DNA of 13,396 nt from CAYSLC01 sp964431545. Lineage in GTDB: Bacteria > Desulfobacterota > Desulfobacteria > Desulfobacterales > JAABSP01. The stretch spans positions 1-13,396 of the forward strand of contig CAYSLC010000150.1 of assembly GCA_964431545.1 (NCBI GenBank), read 5' to 3'. A program made the translations under genes and the position numbers. Below are positions 12,351 to 13,396 of the stretch, piece after piece (the stretch's first letter is position 1; the number at the start of each line of letters is the position of its first letter). The notes under the pieces were generated by a model. The model saw only the letters and a program-made list of their open reading frames with translations, made no database searches and was not told the DNA's origin.

Positions 12351-13396
12351 ATGACCACGGTCTACATCAACGACGCGGCGGCGTTTCTGCCCAACGACCC
12401 CATCTCCAACGAGAAGATCGACGACGTGATCGGGCGCCTCCCCGACATCGGCACCCGGACCAAGCGGATCGTTTTGAAGAACAACGGGATCCGAACCCGG
12501 TACTATGCGGTGGACCCGGAGACCGGCCGGCTGACCCACTCCAACGCCGGCATGGTCGCCGAGGCGGTCCGCCGCCTGCGCCCCTGGGAGGGGTTCGGAC
12601 CGACCGAGATCCGGTGCCTCTGCTGCGGCACCTCCACGCCGGACCTTCTCCTTCCCGGGCACGCCCTCATGGTCCAGGGGGAACTCGGAATCCCCGAATG
12701 CGACTCGGTGACCACCGCCGGCATCTGCATCTCCGGGATGACGGCCCTCAAACACGCCTGGATGAGCGTGGCATCGGGGGACGCCGACAACGCCGTGGCC
12801 ACGGGGTCGGAACTCGCCTCCTCCTTCACCCGGGCCCCCTTCATGACCCCGGCCATCGACGCGGCCGAGGCCGAAGACCTGGAATCCCGGCCGGTCAAGG
12901 CGTTCGACGCCGATTTTCTCCGGTGGATGCTCTCGGACGGGGCCGGGGCCCTCTTCCTCTCCCCCCGGGCCAACCGGGAGGGGATCTCCCTCCGGGTCGA
13001 CTGGATCGACAACCGATCCTTTGCCGGAGAATACGAGACCTGCATGTACGCCGGGGGCGTCAAGGGGCCGGAGGGCCGGATGACGGGGTGGCGGGACACG
13101 GAACGGATCGACCCGGGGGAGCGGCCCCACCTGGTGTCGATCCGCCAGGACATCCGGCTCCTGGATCAAATCATCGTCGCCACCATGGGCCGGGCCCTGG
13201 ACCGGGTCCGGGAGAACAGGGTCCTGACCCCGGAGGGGATCGACTGGTTCCTCCCCCACTACTCGTCGGCGTACTTCCGGCCCAAGTTCCACGACGAGAT
13301 GGCCCGCATCGGCTTCCCCATCCCCGACGACCGGTGGTTCACCAACCTGACGGAGAAGGGGAACACCGGCAGCGCCGCCATCTTCATCATCATCGC
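12351..13396 (+). CDS. KAS III-like beta-ketoacyl-ACP synthase (StlD/DarB-like), 3' end outside window
   Basis: The visible 348 residues form a thiolase-fold condensing enzyme. The Cys-His-Asn triad of the FabH class can be read by alignment: Cys126 in TAGICISGMTAL (same spacing to the following GSE as Cys112 to GSD in E. coli FabH), His303 in FLPHYSS, and Asn338 in KGNTGSAAIF. The N-terminal region (VYINDAAAFLPNDPISNEKI, then TKRIVLKNNGIRTRYYA) is unlike housekeeping FabH and resembles StlD/DarB-type ketosynthases of dialkylresorcinol/flexirubin clusters and the KAS III-like enzymes in ladderane-type loci. The start ATG has AGGA six bases upstream. Only a short C-terminal piece should be missing. 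It may start, join or finish acyl chains in the pathway. Confidence 0.87.
   Translation, partial: MTTVYINDAAAFLPNDPISNEKIDDVIGRLPDIGTRTKRIVLKNNGIRTRYYAVDPETGRLTHSNAGMVAEAVRRLRPWEGFGPTEIRCLCCGTSTPDLLLPGHALMVQGELGIPECDSVTTAGICISGMTALKHAWMSVASGDADNAVATGSELASSFTRAPFMTPAIDAAEAEDLESRPVKAFDADFLRWMLSDGAGALFLSPRANREGISLRVDWIDNRSFAGEYETCMYAGGVKGPEGRMTGWRDTERIDPGERPHLVSIRQDIRLLDQIIVATMGRALDRVRENRVLTPEGIDWFLPHYSSAYFRPKFHDEMARIGFPIPDDRWFTNLTEKGNTGSAAIFIII

Noticed and set aside
1..13396. tRNA, rRNA, riboswitch or full insertion sequence
   Set aside because: No cloverleaf, rRNA-like stretch, recognisable aptamer or transposase gene was found on reading either strand.

Overview
The window looks like chromosome of a GC-rich, Gram-negative, probably anaerobic bacterium. 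I would guess a member of the Desulfobacterota (former Deltaproteobacteria), with modest confidence. The reasons are a secreted beta-helix protein ending in a dockerin-like calcium repeat, and a lipid/polyene-type gene set of FabF-like ketosynthase, ACP, KAS III-like ketosynthase and B12-type radical SAM protein, as I recall from sulfate reducers, anammox bacteria and flexirubin producers. No rRNA or tRNA is present to fix the taxonomy.

Left part (1-3454): an accessory strip of lower and uneven GC. It holds a secreted parallel beta-helix protein with a choice-of-anchor-Q-like segment and a C-terminal dockerin. Next come a small charged orphan protein and a C-terminal remnant of an Rpn-like PD-(D/E)XK nuclease-family protein. 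Last is a toxin-antitoxin pair in which the antitoxin is intact, but the ParE/RelE-like toxin gene is broken after about 27 codons where a 125-bp nested palindromic repeat element begins.

Right part (3455-13396): a very GC-rich biosynthetic locus built around a divergent promoter region at about 10768-11031. The minus-strand operon runs, in order of transcription: ABC ATPase, ABC-2 permease, MIO-type aromatic amino acid ammonia-lyase, family 2 glycosyltransferase, LpxL/HtrB-like acyltransferase, acyl carrier protein, FabF-like ketosynthase. Most genes overlap or nearly touch. The one long gap, before the ACP, holds a candidate internal promoter. The plus-strand operon starts with a B12-binding-domain radical SAM protein, followed by a KAS III-like (StlD/DarB- or ladderane-cluster-like) ketosynthase that runs off the window.

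Working model (inference): the ammonia-lyase makes a cinnamate- or coumarate-type aryl acid. This is loaded on the ACP and extended by the ketosynthases to an aryl-polyene, flexirubin-like or related lipid. The acyltransferase and glycosyltransferase attach the chain to a carrier or decorate it, and the ABC-2 transporter exports it. The ketoreductase, dehydratase, acyl-ACP/CoA ligase and any thioesterase that such a pathway needs are not in the window and would be expected beyond the right edge. The combination of an ammonia-lyase, a radical SAM protein, a KAS III-like enzyme and an ABC-2 exporter around one ACP is the most interesting content here.
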